Shown: positions 27,619 to 36,991 of the stretch, piece after piece
How the letters are laid out: every line of letters begins with the position of its first letter
Position numbering within the stretch: position 1 is the first letter of the stretch
Assembly: GCA_002713695.1 (NCBI GenBank)
Contig: PAUB01000047.1
Span: 104,462 to 168,461, forward strand
Direction of reading: 5' to 3'
DNA from: Opitutaceae bacterium
Lineage (GTDB): Bacteria > Verrucomicrobiota > Verrucomicrobiia > Opitutales > Opitutaceae
DNA length: 64,000 nt
Translations under genes and position numbers: made by a program
Notes under the pieces: generated by a model
What the model was told of the DNA's origin: nothing
What the model saw: the letters and a program-made list of their open reading frames with translations, nothing else
Database searches by the model: none

Positions 27619-27997
27619 ATTTAAGTCCCGCGATCAGGATGTAAATCCAGCCTAGGATGAAGGCCACGCCACCTAGTGGTGTGATCGGCCCGAATATTTG
27701 CGGGCCGCCCAAAGCCAAAACGTAGAGCGAGCCGGAAAATAGAATTACGCCGGCGACCCAGAATCGGGCTGCCCAAGCCAAGTAGCGTTGCATTGTAGCC
27801 CCCGAAGATTGGATCATTGATGCCATGCAGATCAGGGCGACTGCGTGCACCATTTGATAGTGCACGCCTGTTTTCCAAGCATTGAGGGTGCCGTTTGCGA
27901 GTGAAGTTCCGTGGAGAGCGTGGGCTCCAAAAGCGCCTAGTGCGACGCCAGTAAGGCCGAAAATCGCGGCACTGATGATGGAAAATCGTAAAAACAT
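27605..27997 (-). CDS. DUF423 family membrane protein
   Basis: A 130-residue protein with four hydrophobic segments and the family pattern G-A-F-G-A-H-A-L near the N-terminus, Y-Q-M-V-H-A-V-A-L in the middle and G-G-P-Q-I-F-G-P-I-T-P-L-G-G late. The family (YgdD-like) has no established function. The ATG at 27997 is chosen as it starts directly before the first membrane helix. It overlaps or abuts the CCA-type enzyme downstream, suggesting one transcript. Confidence 0.88.
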   Translation of the reverse strand: MFLRFSIISAAIFGLTGVALGAFGAHALHGTSLANGTLNAWKTGVHYQMVHAVALICMASMIQSSGATMQRYLAWAARFWVAGVILFSGSLYVLALGGPQIFGPITPLGGVAFILGWIYILIAGLKYGKD

Positions 27998-28066
27998 GAT
28001 ATTTTTTTTAGAACTGGCCTGAGGTCTGCTAAAGATAACGCAAAGTTGTTTGATTATTGAAATCAG

Positions 28067-28112
28067 CGTAAGCCAACTTGGCAAAGACAGTCTTTAGCCC
28101 AGTTGGCTTACG
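28067..28112. repeat. Long imperfect hairpin before the outer-membrane protein gene
   Basis: CGTAAGCCAACT (28067-28078) pairs perfectly with AGTTGGCTTACG (28101-28112), and the interior can extend the stem (GGC/GCC, AAAGAC/GTCTTT) with one mismatch and one bulge. There is no T run. It lies 46 bases before the ATG at 28159 and might act as a 5' leader structure or be a lone repeat unit. Confidence 0.6.
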
Positions 28113-28158
28113 CGGAATGAATCAGACAGCTAACCTAAAACCTAGAAAACTACCTATT

Positions 28159-28851
28159 ATGAAAAAGACAGTCCTGATTATTATCGCCTTGTTGGCCAGT
28201 TTGAGCATGAGCGCTCAAGAAGAAACCGCAATCTCGGCTACAGTCGATGTTACCTACGCCTCGAAATATGTGTTTCGTGGGGTGCAATTAGCTGATGAAA
28301 CCTTGATGCCTTCCGTTGAAATTGGCTACGGCAACTTCGCTGCAGGTGCATGGAGCGCCCAGCCGATCACCTCGAATATTGACAATGAAATCGACTTCTA
28401 TGCCGGTTTTTCCATGCCAATCGATGATACGTGGGGAGTCGATATTGGTGCTACTATCTACTACTACCCTGAGCTCGATACGGCAGGTGGCACCGTTGAC
28501 GATTATACGTTCGAGCCATATATCGGCATAGGTGGCGAAGTAAATGGTATCTCCACGGGGGTTACCGCTTATTACGACACGACTCTAGAGACACTCACGC
28601 TTGAAGGTTCATTGGGATACAGCGTTCCTCTGGAAGGCACCGGATCCTCCTTGGATTTTGGTGCAAGCTACGGTCATGTTGATCCTAATGGTGGTAGTGG
28701 CTACAACTTCTACAATCTGGGCATAAGCATACCATTTGCTATCTCTGATACCGCCACCATCACCGTGAGTATTGATTATGCCAACAGCGACTTGCCTGGT
28801 CCTGATACCGACTTCATCTTCGGCACAATTGGTATGTCTATCGGATTCTAA
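28159..28851 (+). CDS. Gcw_chp-type (TIGR02001) outer-membrane beta-barrel protein
   Basis: A 230-residue secreted protein. The signal peptide is M-K-K-T-V-L-I-I-I-A-L-L-A-S-L-S-M-S-A. The mature part starts with the hallmark Y-A-S-K-Y-V-F-R-G, followed by alternating beta strands rich in Tyr, Gly, Asp and Thr, and ends in Phe (I-G-M-S-I-G-F), the usual signal for outer-membrane assembly. Family function is uncharacterised. The ATG at 28159 is selected by the signal peptide. The gene has its own terminator, so it is probably monocistronic. Confidence 0.85.
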   Translation: MKKTVLIIIALLASLSMSAQEETAISATVDVTYASKYVFRGVQLADETLMPSVEIGYGNFAAGAWSAQPITSNIDNEIDFYAGFSMPIDDTWGVDIGATIYYYPELDTAGGTVDDYTFEPYIGIGGEVNGISTGVTAYYDTTLETLTLEGSLGYSVPLEGTGSSLDFGASYGHVDPNGGSGYNFYNLGISIPFAISDTATITVSIDYANSDLPGPDTDFIFGTIGMSIGF

Positions 28852-28885
28852 GAAATCGATTTCTAAGCTATTGTCTTGGTGTAAA

Positions 28886-28917
28886 GAATACCCGCCTGGG
28901 TCTCGAGGCGGGTATTC
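28886..28917 (+). terminator. Hairpin terminator after the outer-membrane protein gene
   Basis: Twelve-base perfect stem GAATACCCGCCT/AGGCGGGTATTC with an eight-base loop, followed by TTCTC rather than a long T tract. Confidence 0.75.
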
Positions 28918-28930
28918 TTCTCAAAACTGA

Positions 28931-28958
28931 TTGACACCGCTTTCTGAGACCCTAGCTA
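28931..28958 (+). promoter_or_regulatory. Sigma-70-type promoter for rplM-rpsI
   Basis: TTGACA at 28931-28936 and TAGCTA at 28953-28958, 16 bases apart, about 15 bases before the rplM ATG. This would give a very short leader. Confidence 0.5.
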
Positions 28959-28973
28959 TTGGCCTCTTTTCTC

Positions 28974-29405
28974 ATGAAAACCTTCCTTGCTCAAAACGAG
29001 ACCAAGCAACCAGCCAAGTGGCATCTGATCGATGCTGAAGGACAAGTGCTTGGTCGTCTCGCAGTTAAAGCAGCCAACATCATCCGTGGCCGCAACAACG
29101 CTCATTACACACCTCACGTCGATACCGGCGATTTCCTGGTGATCATCAATGCCGATAAGGTAGCGCTGACAGGCAAGAAAGAGGAGCAGAACAAGTATAT
29201 GTTCTTCTCTGGTTATGTCGGTGGCGAAAGCTACCGCAGCTTGACTGAAATGCGGAAGAAGAAGCCTGAGTTTATCATTCAACATGCGGTCAAGGGTATG
29301 CTCCCGAAGAACCGTCTGGCTGCTAAGATGCTGACTAAACTCCGCGTCTTTGCTGGTCCTACCCATACGCACGAGGCTCAAAACCCCGTCCAAATAGCCC
29401 TCTGA
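28974..29405 (+). CDS. rplM: 50S ribosomal protein L13
   Basis: A 143-residue ribosomal protein of the large subunit. Markers are W-H-L-I-D-A-E-G-Q-V-L-G-R-L, H-Y-T-P-H-V-D-T-G-D and the G-M-L-P-K-N-R-L block. The ATG at 28974 (M-K-T-F-L-A-Q) is used. rpsI follows after 7 bases, the standard bacterial pair. Confidence 0.97.
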   Translation: MKTFLAQNETKQPAKWHLIDAEGQVLGRLAVKAANIIRGRNNAHYTPHVDTGDFLVIINADKVALTGKKEEQNKYMFFSGYVGGESYRSLTEMRKKKPEFIIQHAVKGMLPKNRLAAKMLTKLRVFAGPTHTHEAQNPVQIAL

Positions 29406-29412
29406 TTAAATC

Positions 29413-29811
29413 ATGAGCACTGAAACAAACGTTTACGCGGCCACTGGTCGTCGCAAGACTGCCATCGCACGGGTGCGCATCACTGAAGGTTCTGGCAAGT
29501 ATTCTGCCAACGGTCGTGACTTCGACACGCACTTCACGCACGAGAATTTTTCTAAGCAGGCTTATGCTCCTCTCCTCACGGTTGAGATGGGCGACAAGAT
29601 CGACGTGACCGCTAATGTTCACGGCGGTGGTGTTGCCGGTCAGGCTGTGGCCGTAGCTCATGGTATTGCCCGCGCACTTGAGAAGCTCGATCCAGAACTG
29701 CGCGTTCCGCTGAAGCAAGCTGGTCATCTGACCCGCGATCCTCGCGAAAAAGAACGCAAAAAGCCCGGTCAACCTGGCGCCCGCAAACGTTTCCAGTTTT
29801 CGAAACGTTAA
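29413..29811 (+). CDS. rpsI: 30S ribosomal protein S9
   Basis: A 132-residue small-subunit protein with A-T-G-R-R-K-T-A-I-A-R-V near the start, G-G-G-V-A-G-Q-A and the C-terminal K-R-F-Q-F-S-K-R tail that reaches the P-site tRNA. It is co-transcribed with rplM and followed by a strong terminator. Confidence 0.97.
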   Translation: MSTETNVYAATGRRKTAIARVRITEGSGKYSANGRDFDTHFTHENFSKQAYAPLLTVEMGDKIDVTANVHGGGVAGQAVAVAHGIARALEKLDPELRVPLKQAGHLTRDPREKERKKPGQPGARKRFQFSKR

Positions 29812-29833
29812 ACGAGCTGCCTCGCGCAATTTC

Positions 29834-29860
29834 AGCGGACCGGTTTTACACCTGTCCGCT
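29834..29860 (+). terminator. Terminator of rplM-rpsI
   Basis: Stem AGCGGAC/GTCCGCT with an inner GG/CC pairing and a TTTTACA loop, followed by seven T. Confidence 0.9.
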
Positions 29861-29919
29861 TTTTTTATGCCCGTTTTCTCGTGACTCCTCTTCTTCTCAA
29901 ACTCTGAATCCCTAATATT

Positions 29920-30942
29920 ATGAAAGTCGGTATTGTTGGTGCGGCCGGATATTCCGGCGAAGTCCTCGTTAAGCTCCTGCTCGCTCATCCCCACGTTGAG
30001 CTTAAAGCGGTCACCTCGCGCACCCATGCCGGGAAGCCGCTTTCTACCGTCGTGCCAGCTTTACGGGGAATTGATCAGGGTTTGAAGTTTATCGATTCCG
30101 ATCTTGAAGCGCTTGGCGCGAGCGAGGTTGAACTCTTTTTTCTCGCGCTGCCACATGGTGCTGCCGCGACTTACGCACGGGCGCTGGTTGGCGCAGGTAA
30201 GCGGGTAATCGATTTGAGTGCTGATTTCCGGATCAAAGATTTATCGGCCTATAAGAAATATTATGGAGAGCACGCTGCTCCCGAATTGTTACCGCAGGCT
30301 CGGTTTGTGTTGCCGGAGCTCACCGATGAATCGTGGAAAACAGAGGCCAAACTAATCGCAGCCCCCGGTTGTTACCCTACGAGTATGCTCGTGCCATTAG
30401 TTCCACTGCTCAAAGCGGGGATCGTTTCGCGGGAGCACATCGTCGTGAACTCGTTCAGCGGCGTAAGTGGTGCGGGTAAAAAACTCGCCGAAGACTACCT
30501 CTATGCGGAGCGGTCAGAAAGCGCGAAAGCCTACAAACTAACAAAGCACCAGCACCTCGCCGAAGTGGAAGAACAACTTGGCTTCCTGATCGGTGCGCCG
30601 ACTGTCATCCAGTTTAATCCACACCTCGCGCCGATGCGGCGCGGCATCGCGACCACGATCACTGTGCCGGCGGTAGAAGCGGACATCGCTAAACTCTACG
30701 CGACGTGGGAAGCCGCATATAGTGATTCGCCGTTTGTGAGTATTTTACCAACTGGCGATACTCCGGACACTGCGCATGTAGTCGGTTCGAACCGGATCGA
30801 TATGTCTGCCGCCTATGATGAGCGCACCAAGAACTTCGTGATTACTTCCGCTGAGGATAACCTCATGAAGGGGGCGAGCGGCCAAGGTGTGCAGATCATG
30901 AACCTCTGGTGCGGGTTTCCCGAAACCGCCGGTTTGGTCTGA
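29920..30942 (+). CDS. argC: N-acetyl-gamma-glutamyl-phosphate reductase
   Basis: Reduces N-acetylglutamyl phosphate with NADPH, the third step of arginine synthesis. The 340-residue product has G-A-A-G-Y-S-G-E at the N-terminus, F-L-A-L-P-H-G and the active-site Cys in A-P-G-C-Y-P-T-S. It is the first of six arginine genes here, but the next gene, argJ, converges on it with a 4-base gap, so argC is a separate transcript from argB-D-F-G. Confidence 0.96.
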   Translation: MKVGIVGAAGYSGEVLVKLLLAHPHVELKAVTSRTHAGKPLSTVVPALRGIDQGLKFIDSDLEALGASEVELFFLALPHGAAATYARALVGAGKRVIDLSADFRIKDLSAYKKYYGEHAAPELLPQARFVLPELTDESWKTEAKLIAAPGCYPTSMLVPLVPLLKAGIVSREHIVVNSFSGVSGAGKKLAEDYLYAERSESAKAYKLTKHQHLAEVEEQLGFLIGAPTVIQFNPHLAPMRRGIATTITVPAVEADIAKLYATWEAAYSDSPFVSILPTGDTPDTAHVVGSNRIDMSAAYDERTKNFVITSAEDNLMKGASGQGVQIMNLWCGFPETAGLV

Positions 30943-30946
30943 TCTC

Positions 30947-32263
30947 TTAGCTCCGGTAGTCGGCGTTTTCAGTCACGTATTCGTGAGTGAGGTCGCCTCC
31001 GATTACTGTCGCACTGGCGTCGCCCAATCCAAGATCGATCTCGATTTCGACGCACCGTTCGTGCGTGGGGTATTCCACGGGTGGGGTGAAAACTCCTTCT
31101 GCAGTTGGTGTGCTCTGATAGAGCTCGGCGCTACGTAAATGATCAGTGAGATCCTCTTCTTTTTCCGGGTTTAACTGGAAGACTCCCTGCGCGAAAATAG
31201 CGATGCCACCCAACTTGAGTTTGAGTGAGCTGAGATCGATCGGCGTGGCTGATTCGCCGATGTGTTTGCCAATCACTTGAACGAGCCGACCGACATTGGC
31301 GTCGTTGCCCGCCACTGCGCATTTAAACAGTGGTGCATTGACGATGGCTTTTCCCAGCGAGCGGGCGATCGCAGTATCAGGCGCATGGTTCACCGTGACG
31401 CGGATCACATGCCGCACACCTTCGCCATTTCGCACCACGTCTTCAGCTAAATCACCACACACGTTCGCGAGACCTACTTGGAACGCGGCGAGATCATCGC
31501 ACGGCACTTTACCGGAAGAGAGCACGGCGACGGTATCCGATGTGCTGGTGTCACTATCAATGCTGATGCTGTTGAAACTCGGTTCGACAGCTCGCGCGAG
31601 CATGGCCCGCAAGTCATCCCTCGGCACATCAAGATCGGTTAAAATATACACGAGCATAGTTGCGAGGTTGGGCTCAATCATCCCCGCGCCCTTGGCGATT
31701 CCCACGATGCTGCCTCCGCCAATCTGCACGCGACGCACTTTCGGATAAAGATCAGTCGTTACGATGCCTTCAGCTGCGGGAAGGATCGAATCGCTTTGCA
31801 GGTTCGGAAGAATCTCCGGCAAGGCCGCAGACATTTCCTTATGCGGGAGTTCCCATCCGATGATCCCGGTGGAAGATGGGAGCACCTCTGCCGATGAAAT
31901 TTTTAGGAGCTCAGCTGCTTGTGCGCAAACGCGCTCGGCCGTCGCTTCACCATTCGGTGCGCAGACATTCGAAATCTTATTGTTTATGAGTATGGCGCTC
32001 CAATGGCTTTCATTGAGCCGCTCGCGTCCAATTATAATCGGTGCACCGGGTAGGGCATTGCGCGTAAACACTGCGCCGAAGTTTGGCGTAGGCTGATCGA
32101 GTGCGATCAGGGTGAGTGTCATCTTGGCAGGTTTGGGTGCCTCTTGCGGAATGAACTCAAAAGTGGTCGTGCCCACTCGGAATCCAATGGGCAAAGTGGC
32201 CTGGCTAGAAAGCCAATCCCGATGAGCGACGCGGGAGGGGAAGGTGAGTGATGTGCTGGCCAC
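30947..32263 (-). CDS. argJ: Bifunctional ornithine acetyltransferase/N-acetylglutamate synthase
   Basis: Recycles the acetyl group from N-acetylornithine to glutamate. A 438-residue precursor that self-cleaves before a Thr: the motif K-G-A-G-M-I-E-P-N-L-A-T-M-L is clear. The C-terminal D-L-T-H-E-Y-V-T-E-N-A-D-Y-R-S is typical. The start is GTG at 32263. The gene is inverted relative to the other arginine genes. No separate acetylornithine deacetylase (argE) is seen, consistent with the cyclic pathway. Confidence 0.93.
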   Translation of the reverse strand: MASTSLTFPSRVAHRDWLSSQATLPIGFRVGTTTFEFIPQEAPKPAKMTLTLIALDQPTPNFGAVFTRNALPGAPIIIGRERLNESHWSAILINNKISNVCAPNGEATAERVCAQAAELLKISSAEVLPSSTGIIGWELPHKEMSAALPEILPNLQSDSILPAAEGIVTTDLYPKVRRVQIGGGSIVGIAKGAGMIEPNLATMLVYILTDLDVPRDDLRAMLARAVEPSFNSISIDSDTSTSDTVAVLSSGKVPCDDLAAFQVGLANVCGDLAEDVVRNGEGVRHVIRVTVNHAPDTAIARSLGKAIVNAPLFKCAVAGNDANVGRLVQVIGKHIGESATPIDLSSLKLKLGGIAIFAQGVFQLNPEKEEDLTDHLRSAELYQSTPTAEGVFTPPVEYPTHERCVEIEIDLGLGDASATVIGGDLTHEYVTENADYRS

Positions 32264-32467
32264 GGTAAGTTAGAACTGAGGCGTGGTGGCCAATGAGTGA
32301 AGCGTAAATCTTCAGTCGCGATTTGAGGAAAATCTCACGGCACAATATTTTGGTGGATATGTCAGTCGTCAGTGAGTAAAGCGTGGGTGGCTATTCATTC
32401 ATTTGTGCGTGTATTTTCTCTACCGCACCTTCTGCTTGAGCGGCCCTGCCCCCAATTTTAACTCCTA

Positions 32468-33346
32468 ATGAACGTTTCCGAAATCACCGCTAAGGCAAAA
32501 GTCCTTCTAGAGGCCCTTCCTTATATTCAGAAATTCCGTGGATCCACTTTTGTGGTGAAGTATGGCGGTAGTTTTATGGACGATCCCGATCCGGCCAAAC
32601 GCACCATGGTGGCTTACGATATCGCGTTCCTCGCCGCGGCGGGGGTCAACGTCGTGGTGGTGCATGGGGGAGGAAAGGCGATTACGAAGGCCATGGCTGA
32701 GTCGGGCCTCGAAACGAAATTTACAAATGGCCTGCGTGTGACGGACGAGGCCTCGATCGCAGTCGTCAAGCGGACGTTGAATGAAGTGGTGAATAAGGAT
32801 GTCTGCGAAGCGATCCGCACCGCGGGTGCCAAGCCCGTGGGCATGCCTGGCTCCAGCGCGCTCGTTTGCGAGAAGCTCGAGAAGGACGATGATGGCAACC
32901 CCGTCGATCTGGGATTTGTGGGTGAGGTGACCGAGGTGAAGGTGAAACTCATCAAGAAAGAAATCAGCGAAGGATTTATCCCGGTGATCTCACCGGTGGC
33001 GACGGGGCGCGATGGTAAGCCTTACAACGTAAATGCGGATTCGGTGGCGAGCCGAGTGGCAAGCGCATTGCGGGCCCGGCGATTGGTTTACATGAGTGAT
33101 GTGCCAGGCTTGCTTTCTGATCCTGCCGATCCGGAGTCACTAATCTCAACGTTGAAAGTCGGCCAAGTCGATGAACTCAAAGAGAAGGGTATCATCGGCA
33201 AGGGCATGCGCCCGAAGGTGCACAGCGCAGTTCGTGCCCTGAAAGAGGGCGTGCAACGGGTTCACTTTGTAGACGGTCGCATGTCGCACAGTTTGTTGCT
33301 TGAGATCTTCACCGATAAGGGTGTGGGCACCGAGATCGTGCACTAA
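32468..33346 (+). CDS. argB: Acetylglutamate kinase
   Basis: Phosphorylates N-acetylglutamate. Motifs: V-K-Y-G-G-S near the N-terminus, V-V-V-H-G-G-G-K in the substrate loop, N-V-N-A-D-S-V-A and the late K-G-M-R-P-K. The 292-residue length matches the family. It is divergent from argJ with a 204-base shared upstream region. Confidence 0.96.
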   Translation: MNVSEITAKAKVLLEALPYIQKFRGSTFVVKYGGSFMDDPDPAKRTMVAYDIAFLAAAGVNVVVVHGGGKAITKAMAESGLETKFTNGLRVTDEASIAVVKRTLNEVVNKDVCEAIRTAGAKPVGMPGSSALVCEKLEKDDDGNPVDLGFVGEVTEVKVKLIKKEISEGFIPVISPVATGRDGKPYNVNADSVASRVASALRARRLVYMSDVPGLLSDPADPESLISTLKVGQVDELKEKGIIGKGMRPKVHSAVRALKEGVQRVHFVDGRMSHSLLLEIFTDKGVGTEIVH

Positions 33347-33363
33347 GTTTCTTCGATATTTAG

Positions 33364-33400
33364 CTACGGGGGATTGTTGCACGAACAATAATGACCGTAG
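33364..33400 (+). other. Two-tier hairpin between argB and argD
   Basis: Outer stem CTACGG/CCGTAG (33364-33369 with 33395-33400) encloses ATTGTT/AACAAT (33373-33378 with 33384-33389) with a five-base loop. It ends 12 bases before the argD ATG and could affect read-through or translation. No T run follows. Confidence 0.45.
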
Positions 33401-33412
33401 TATTAAAGGCTC

Positions 33413-34630
33413 ATGAACTCTCAATCGATCACCCGCATAAGCACGGCTCATCTTTATGATGCGCATGTGCTCAAGAACTATGGCCAGGCCGCAGCAACCT
33501 TGGTGCGTGGACGCGGGGCGCAGGTTTGGGACGATGAGGGCAACGCTTACCTCGACTTTACTTCTGGTATCGCGGTCAGCGCGTTGGGGCATTGTCACCC
33601 GCATTGGGTGGCGGCCATTCAGCAGCAGGCGGGCGAACTCATTCACACGAGTAATCTTTTTCGTAACCCCAATCAAGGGGAACTCGCGCGGCGGTTGGTT
33701 GGCTATGCTGGACCGGGCCGGGTGTTTTTCTGCAACAGCGGCGGAGAAGCCGATGAGGCCCTGATCAAGCTCGCGCGTTTACACGGCGTCGTCAAAAGCG
33801 GCGAAGACGGCAAATGCTTCAGAATCATTGGCGCTCAAAAAGCGTTTCATGGCCGGATGTTTGGTGGTATGAGCGCGACGCCTCAGGAGAAAATTCAAAA
33901 AGGATTTCATCCGTTGCTACCGGGCTTTTCGTTTGGAGAGCTGAACAATTTACAGAGCTTCGCCGATTTAGTGGACGAGGATACGGCTGCGATCTTGATC
34001 GAATCGATTCAAGGAGAGGGCGGCATCAATCCTTGTACTCCGGAATTTCTCATCGGCCTACGGAAGCTGTGCGATCAGCACAACCTCCTGCTCCTGATCG
34101 ACGAAGTGCAGTGTGGGATGGGCCGCACCGGATCATTCTACGCGTTTGAAACTTCCGGCATTCGGCCCGATGCGATTGCGATGGCGAAGGGGCTGGGAGG
34201 CGGCTATCCGATCGGCGCGGTCTGGATCGCCGAAAGTTCGGCGGATCTGTTTCACGCAGGTTCACATGGTTCGACCTTTGGCGGCACCCCATTGGCCTGT
34301 GCGGCAGGTTTGGCAGTGCTCGATGTGATCGAGAAAGAGAATTTGCTCGAAAAAGTGCGTGCCCAAAGTTCGATCTGGATCGAGTCCCTTGAAAAACTGG
34401 CCATCGATTTTCCCGCTCAGCTGCAGAGCGTGCGTGGTCGTGGCTATTTGGTCGGCCTGCAAATGGCGGTTGATCCGTCGCTGTATGTCACGGCATTGCG
34501 TGAAAAGGGTCTGTTGGCCGTGGCGGCTGGCGGTAATGTGATCCGCTTTTTACCTCCGCTTACGGCGAATCCCGAGGAATTGGCCAAATCGGTCGCTATC
34601 CTCCGCATCGTGCTCGACGCACAAGCGTAA
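33413..34630 (+). CDS. argD: Acetylornithine aminotransferase
   Basis: PLP-dependent class III aminotransferase of 405 residues that makes N-acetylornithine. Motifs: F-T-S-G-I-A-V near residue 45, C-N-S-G-G-E-A-D-E-A, L-L-I-D-E-V-Q-C-G-M-G-R-T-G, and the PLP lysine in M-A-K-G-L-G-G-G-Y-P-I-G. It follows argB and precedes argF by 62 bases. Confidence 0.95.
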   Translation: MNSQSITRISTAHLYDAHVLKNYGQAAATLVRGRGAQVWDDEGNAYLDFTSGIAVSALGHCHPHWVAAIQQQAGELIHTSNLFRNPNQGELARRLVGYAGPGRVFFCNSGGEADEALIKLARLHGVVKSGEDGKCFRIIGAQKAFHGRMFGGMSATPQEKIQKGFHPLLPGFSFGELNNLQSFADLVDEDTAAILIESIQGEGGINPCTPEFLIGLRKLCDQHNLLLLIDEVQCGMGRTGSFYAFETSGIRPDAIAMAKGLGGGYPIGAVWIAESSADLFHAGSHGSTFGGTPLACAAGLAVLDVIEKENLLEKVRAQSSIWIESLEKLAIDFPAQLQSVRGRGYLVGLQMAVDPSLYVTALREKGLLAVAAGGNVIRFLPPLTANPEELAKSVAILRIVLDAQA

Positions 34631-34692
34631 CAAAACGAGTCACTTTTCACTCGGAAGAGCTCTCTTCAGGGTGTAGGGTGATCGGCTTTCCC

Positions 34693-35637
34693 ATGAAACA
34701 CTTCCTAAAAGAAACCGACTTCAAGGCACATGAGTTGCCGGGGCTTTTTGCGCTGGCGCAGAGTTTGAAGAAGGGCCGTGGCCGTCATACGCCGCCTTCA
34801 TTGGCTGGGCAGACTTGGGCGCTGATCTTCGACAAATCGAGCACTCGGACGCGCGTTTCTTTCGAGGTCGGTATTCATGAACTCGGTGGAAATCCTTTGT
34901 TTCTGAATAAGAATGACATCCAGTTGGGCTCGAGCGAATCGGTTGAGGATACCTCCAAGGTGCTCTCACGTTTCGTGCACGGCCTCATCGTGAGAATCTA
35001 TGATCACTCGGAAGTAGAACAGTTGGTGGAAGGGGCGACGATGCCAGTGATTAACGCGATGACTGATTTTCTGCATCCCTGCCAAATCTACACGGATGCG
35101 TTTACGATGGCCGAACGTTGGGCCACCGATGGTGATCTCGTGGGTTCGTTGAAGGGACGTAAGATCGCGTTTTTTGGCGATACCGCCAGCAACATGGCTT
35201 ACTCCTGGATCGTGGGTGCGGCTCACTTCGGCATGCAAATCGCTCTCGCCGGTCCGCAGAAATTTGCGCCCGGCCCTGAACTCGATGCGTTACTCGCAAA
35301 AGAAGGCCTGCCCAAGAACTACACTTTCACAACGGATCCGATGGAAGCCGCGCGCGATGCCGATGTGGTTTACACCGATGTCTGGGTAAGCATGGGCAAA
35401 GAAGAGGAAAAACAGGAACGCCTTGCGACCATGGCTCCCTACGCTGTGACCGCAGAATTGTTTGCGGCCGCTAAACCCGATGCGATCTTCATGCATTGTC
35501 TTCCCGCCCACGCGGGTGAAGAGGTTGAGCAAGCCGTGCTCGATAGCCCGCGTTGTATCATCTTTGACGAAGCCGAAAATCGCCTCCACATGCAAAAGGC
35601 GATCATGGCCTCTCTCACGCAAACCGTCCGCGACTAA
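34693..35637 (+). CDS. argF: Ornithine carbamoyltransferase
   Basis: Makes citrulline from ornithine and carbamoyl phosphate. Signature S-S-T-R-T-R-V-S-F binds carbamoyl phosphate; L-H-P-C-Q and H-C-L-P-A-H complete the site. The ATG at 34693 (M-K-H-F-L-K-E) is preferred over a start at 34678. It precedes argG by 18 bases. Confidence 0.96.
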   Translation: MKHFLKETDFKAHELPGLFALAQSLKKGRGRHTPPSLAGQTWALIFDKSSTRTRVSFEVGIHELGGNPLFLNKNDIQLGSSESVEDTSKVLSRFVHGLIVRIYDHSEVEQLVEGATMPVINAMTDFLHPCQIYTDAFTMAERWATDGDLVGSLKGRKIAFFGDTASNMAYSWIVGAAHFGMQIALAGPQKFAPGPELDALLAKEGLPKNYTFTTDPMEAARDADVVYTDVWVSMGKEEEKQERLATMAPYAVTAELFAAAKPDAIFMHCLPAHAGEEVEQAVLDSPRCIIFDEAENRLHMQKAIMASLTQTVRD

Positions 35638-35655
35638 TCTTAAATTTTACAGACT

Positions 35656-36885
35656 ATGAAAAAAATCGTTCTCGCTTACTCTGGAGGTCTCGACACCTCC
35701 GTCATCGTTAAGTGGCTCAAGGAAACTTACGGAGCTGAAATCATCACCTACGCCGCCGATGTCGGTCAGGAGGAAGAGCTCAAGGGACTTGTGGCCAAGG
35801 CAAAAAAGACGGGCGCCTCGAAGCATTACACGCTCAATCTCGTCGAAGAATTCGCCAAGGATTACATCTTTCCAATGATGCGCGCCAACGCGATCTACGA
35901 AGGACAGTATTTCTTAGGCACTTCGATTGCGCGTCCGCTGATCTCGAAGGCGCATGTCGAAATCGCGCAGAAGGAAAAGGCTGATACAGTCGCGCATGGT
36001 GCGACTGGTAAGGGCAATGATCAGTGCCGCTTCGAGCTGAGCTACATGGCGCTTGATCCTAAGCTCAACATTTTGGCACCTTGGAAGGTCGATGAATTCC
36101 GTGAAGCATTCCCAGGCCGCGCCGAGATGATTACCTATTGTAATAAGCACAAGATTCCCGTCGAAGCTTCGTTGAAAAAGTCGTATTCGATGGATCGCAA
36201 TCTCCTGCATATTTCCTACGAAGCGGGTATCCTTGAAGATCCTTGGTTCGATCCGACCACGAAGGAGAATAAGGGCATGTTCAAATTGTCGGTCGCGCCG
36301 GAAGATGCGCCAGACAAAGCCGAATATGTTGAGCTCGATTTCGTGAAGGGCGATTGCGTGGCGATCAACGGCAAGAAGCTGACTCCGGGTAAACTGCTCA
36401 AGGCGCTCAATAAACTTGGCGGCAAGCACGGCATTGGTCGCGTGGATATCGTCGAGAATCGTTTCGTTGGGATGAAGTCACGCGGTGTCTATGAGACCCC
36501 AGGTGGTGCGATTTTGATGCACGGTCATCGACAGGTTGAAGCGCTCACGATGGATAGGGATCTCATGCATCTGCGTGACAGCCTGATTCCAAAATACGCG
36601 CAATTGATCTACAACGGTTTCTGGTTCGCTCCCGAGCGTGAGGCCCTGCAGGCGTTCATCGATGAGAGCCAGCGTTTCGTTACCGGCAAGGTTCGCCTCA
36701 AGCTCTACAAAGGCAATGTGATGACTGCCGGCTCGAAATCGAAGTATTCGCTCTACGATGAAAACATCGCGTCGATGGAAGGCGTGCAAAGCTGGTATAA
36801 TCAAAACGATGCCACCGGCTTCATTCGCTTGAACGGTCTGCGTCTGCGGGCCCGCCGTTTGTCGCAGGGCAAGCCGAAGATGTAA
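35656..36885 (+). CDS. argG: Argininosuccinate synthase
   Basis: ATP-dependent ligation of citrulline and aspartate. The P-loop-like A-Y-S-G-G-L-D-T-S is at residues 7-15; [14 protein letters not shown] is in the middle. The 409-residue length fits. The next enzyme, argininosuccinate lyase (argH), is not in this window. A terminator follows. Confidence 0.97.
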   Translation: MKKIVLAYSGGLDTSVIVKWLKETYGAEIITYAADVGQEEELKGLVAKAKKTGASKHYTLNLVEEFAKDYIFPMMRANAIYEGQYFLGTSIARPLISKAHVEIAQKEKADTVAHGATGKGNDQCRFELSYMALDPKLNILAPWKVDEFREAFPGRAEMITYCNKHKIPVEASLKKSYSMDRNLLHISYEAGILEDPWFDPTTKENKGMFKLSVAPEDAPDKAEYVELDFVKGDCVAINGKKLTPGKLLKALNKLGGKHGIGRVDIVENRFVGMKSRGVYETPGGAILMHGHRQVEALTMDRDLMHLRDSLIPKYAQLIYNGFWFAPEREALQAFIDESQRFVTGKVRLKLYKGNVMTAGSKSKYSLYDENIASMEGVQSWYNQNDATGFIRLNGLRLRARRLSQGKPKM

Positions 36886-36908
36886 GTTAGGCTTCGTTCT
36901 TAAATTTC

Positions 36909-36934
36909 AAGCGCGTCCTGATCGGGACGCGCTT
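36909..36934 (+). terminator. Terminator after argG
   Basis: Ten-base stem AAGCGCGTCC/GGACGCGCTT with a six-base loop and a T run, marking the end of the arginine transcript. Confidence 0.9.
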
Positions 36935-36991
36935 TTTTGTGCGGTGAGCCCTTGACCTAAAAGGGCGACGATGACGGGTTTAGTGCATCCT

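Noticed and set aside
28845..28868. TTCTAAGAAATCGATTTCTAAG duplication at the end of the outer-membrane protein gene (only its presence noted)
   Set aside because: A short local duplication around the stop codon; no further structure beyond the terminator downstream.
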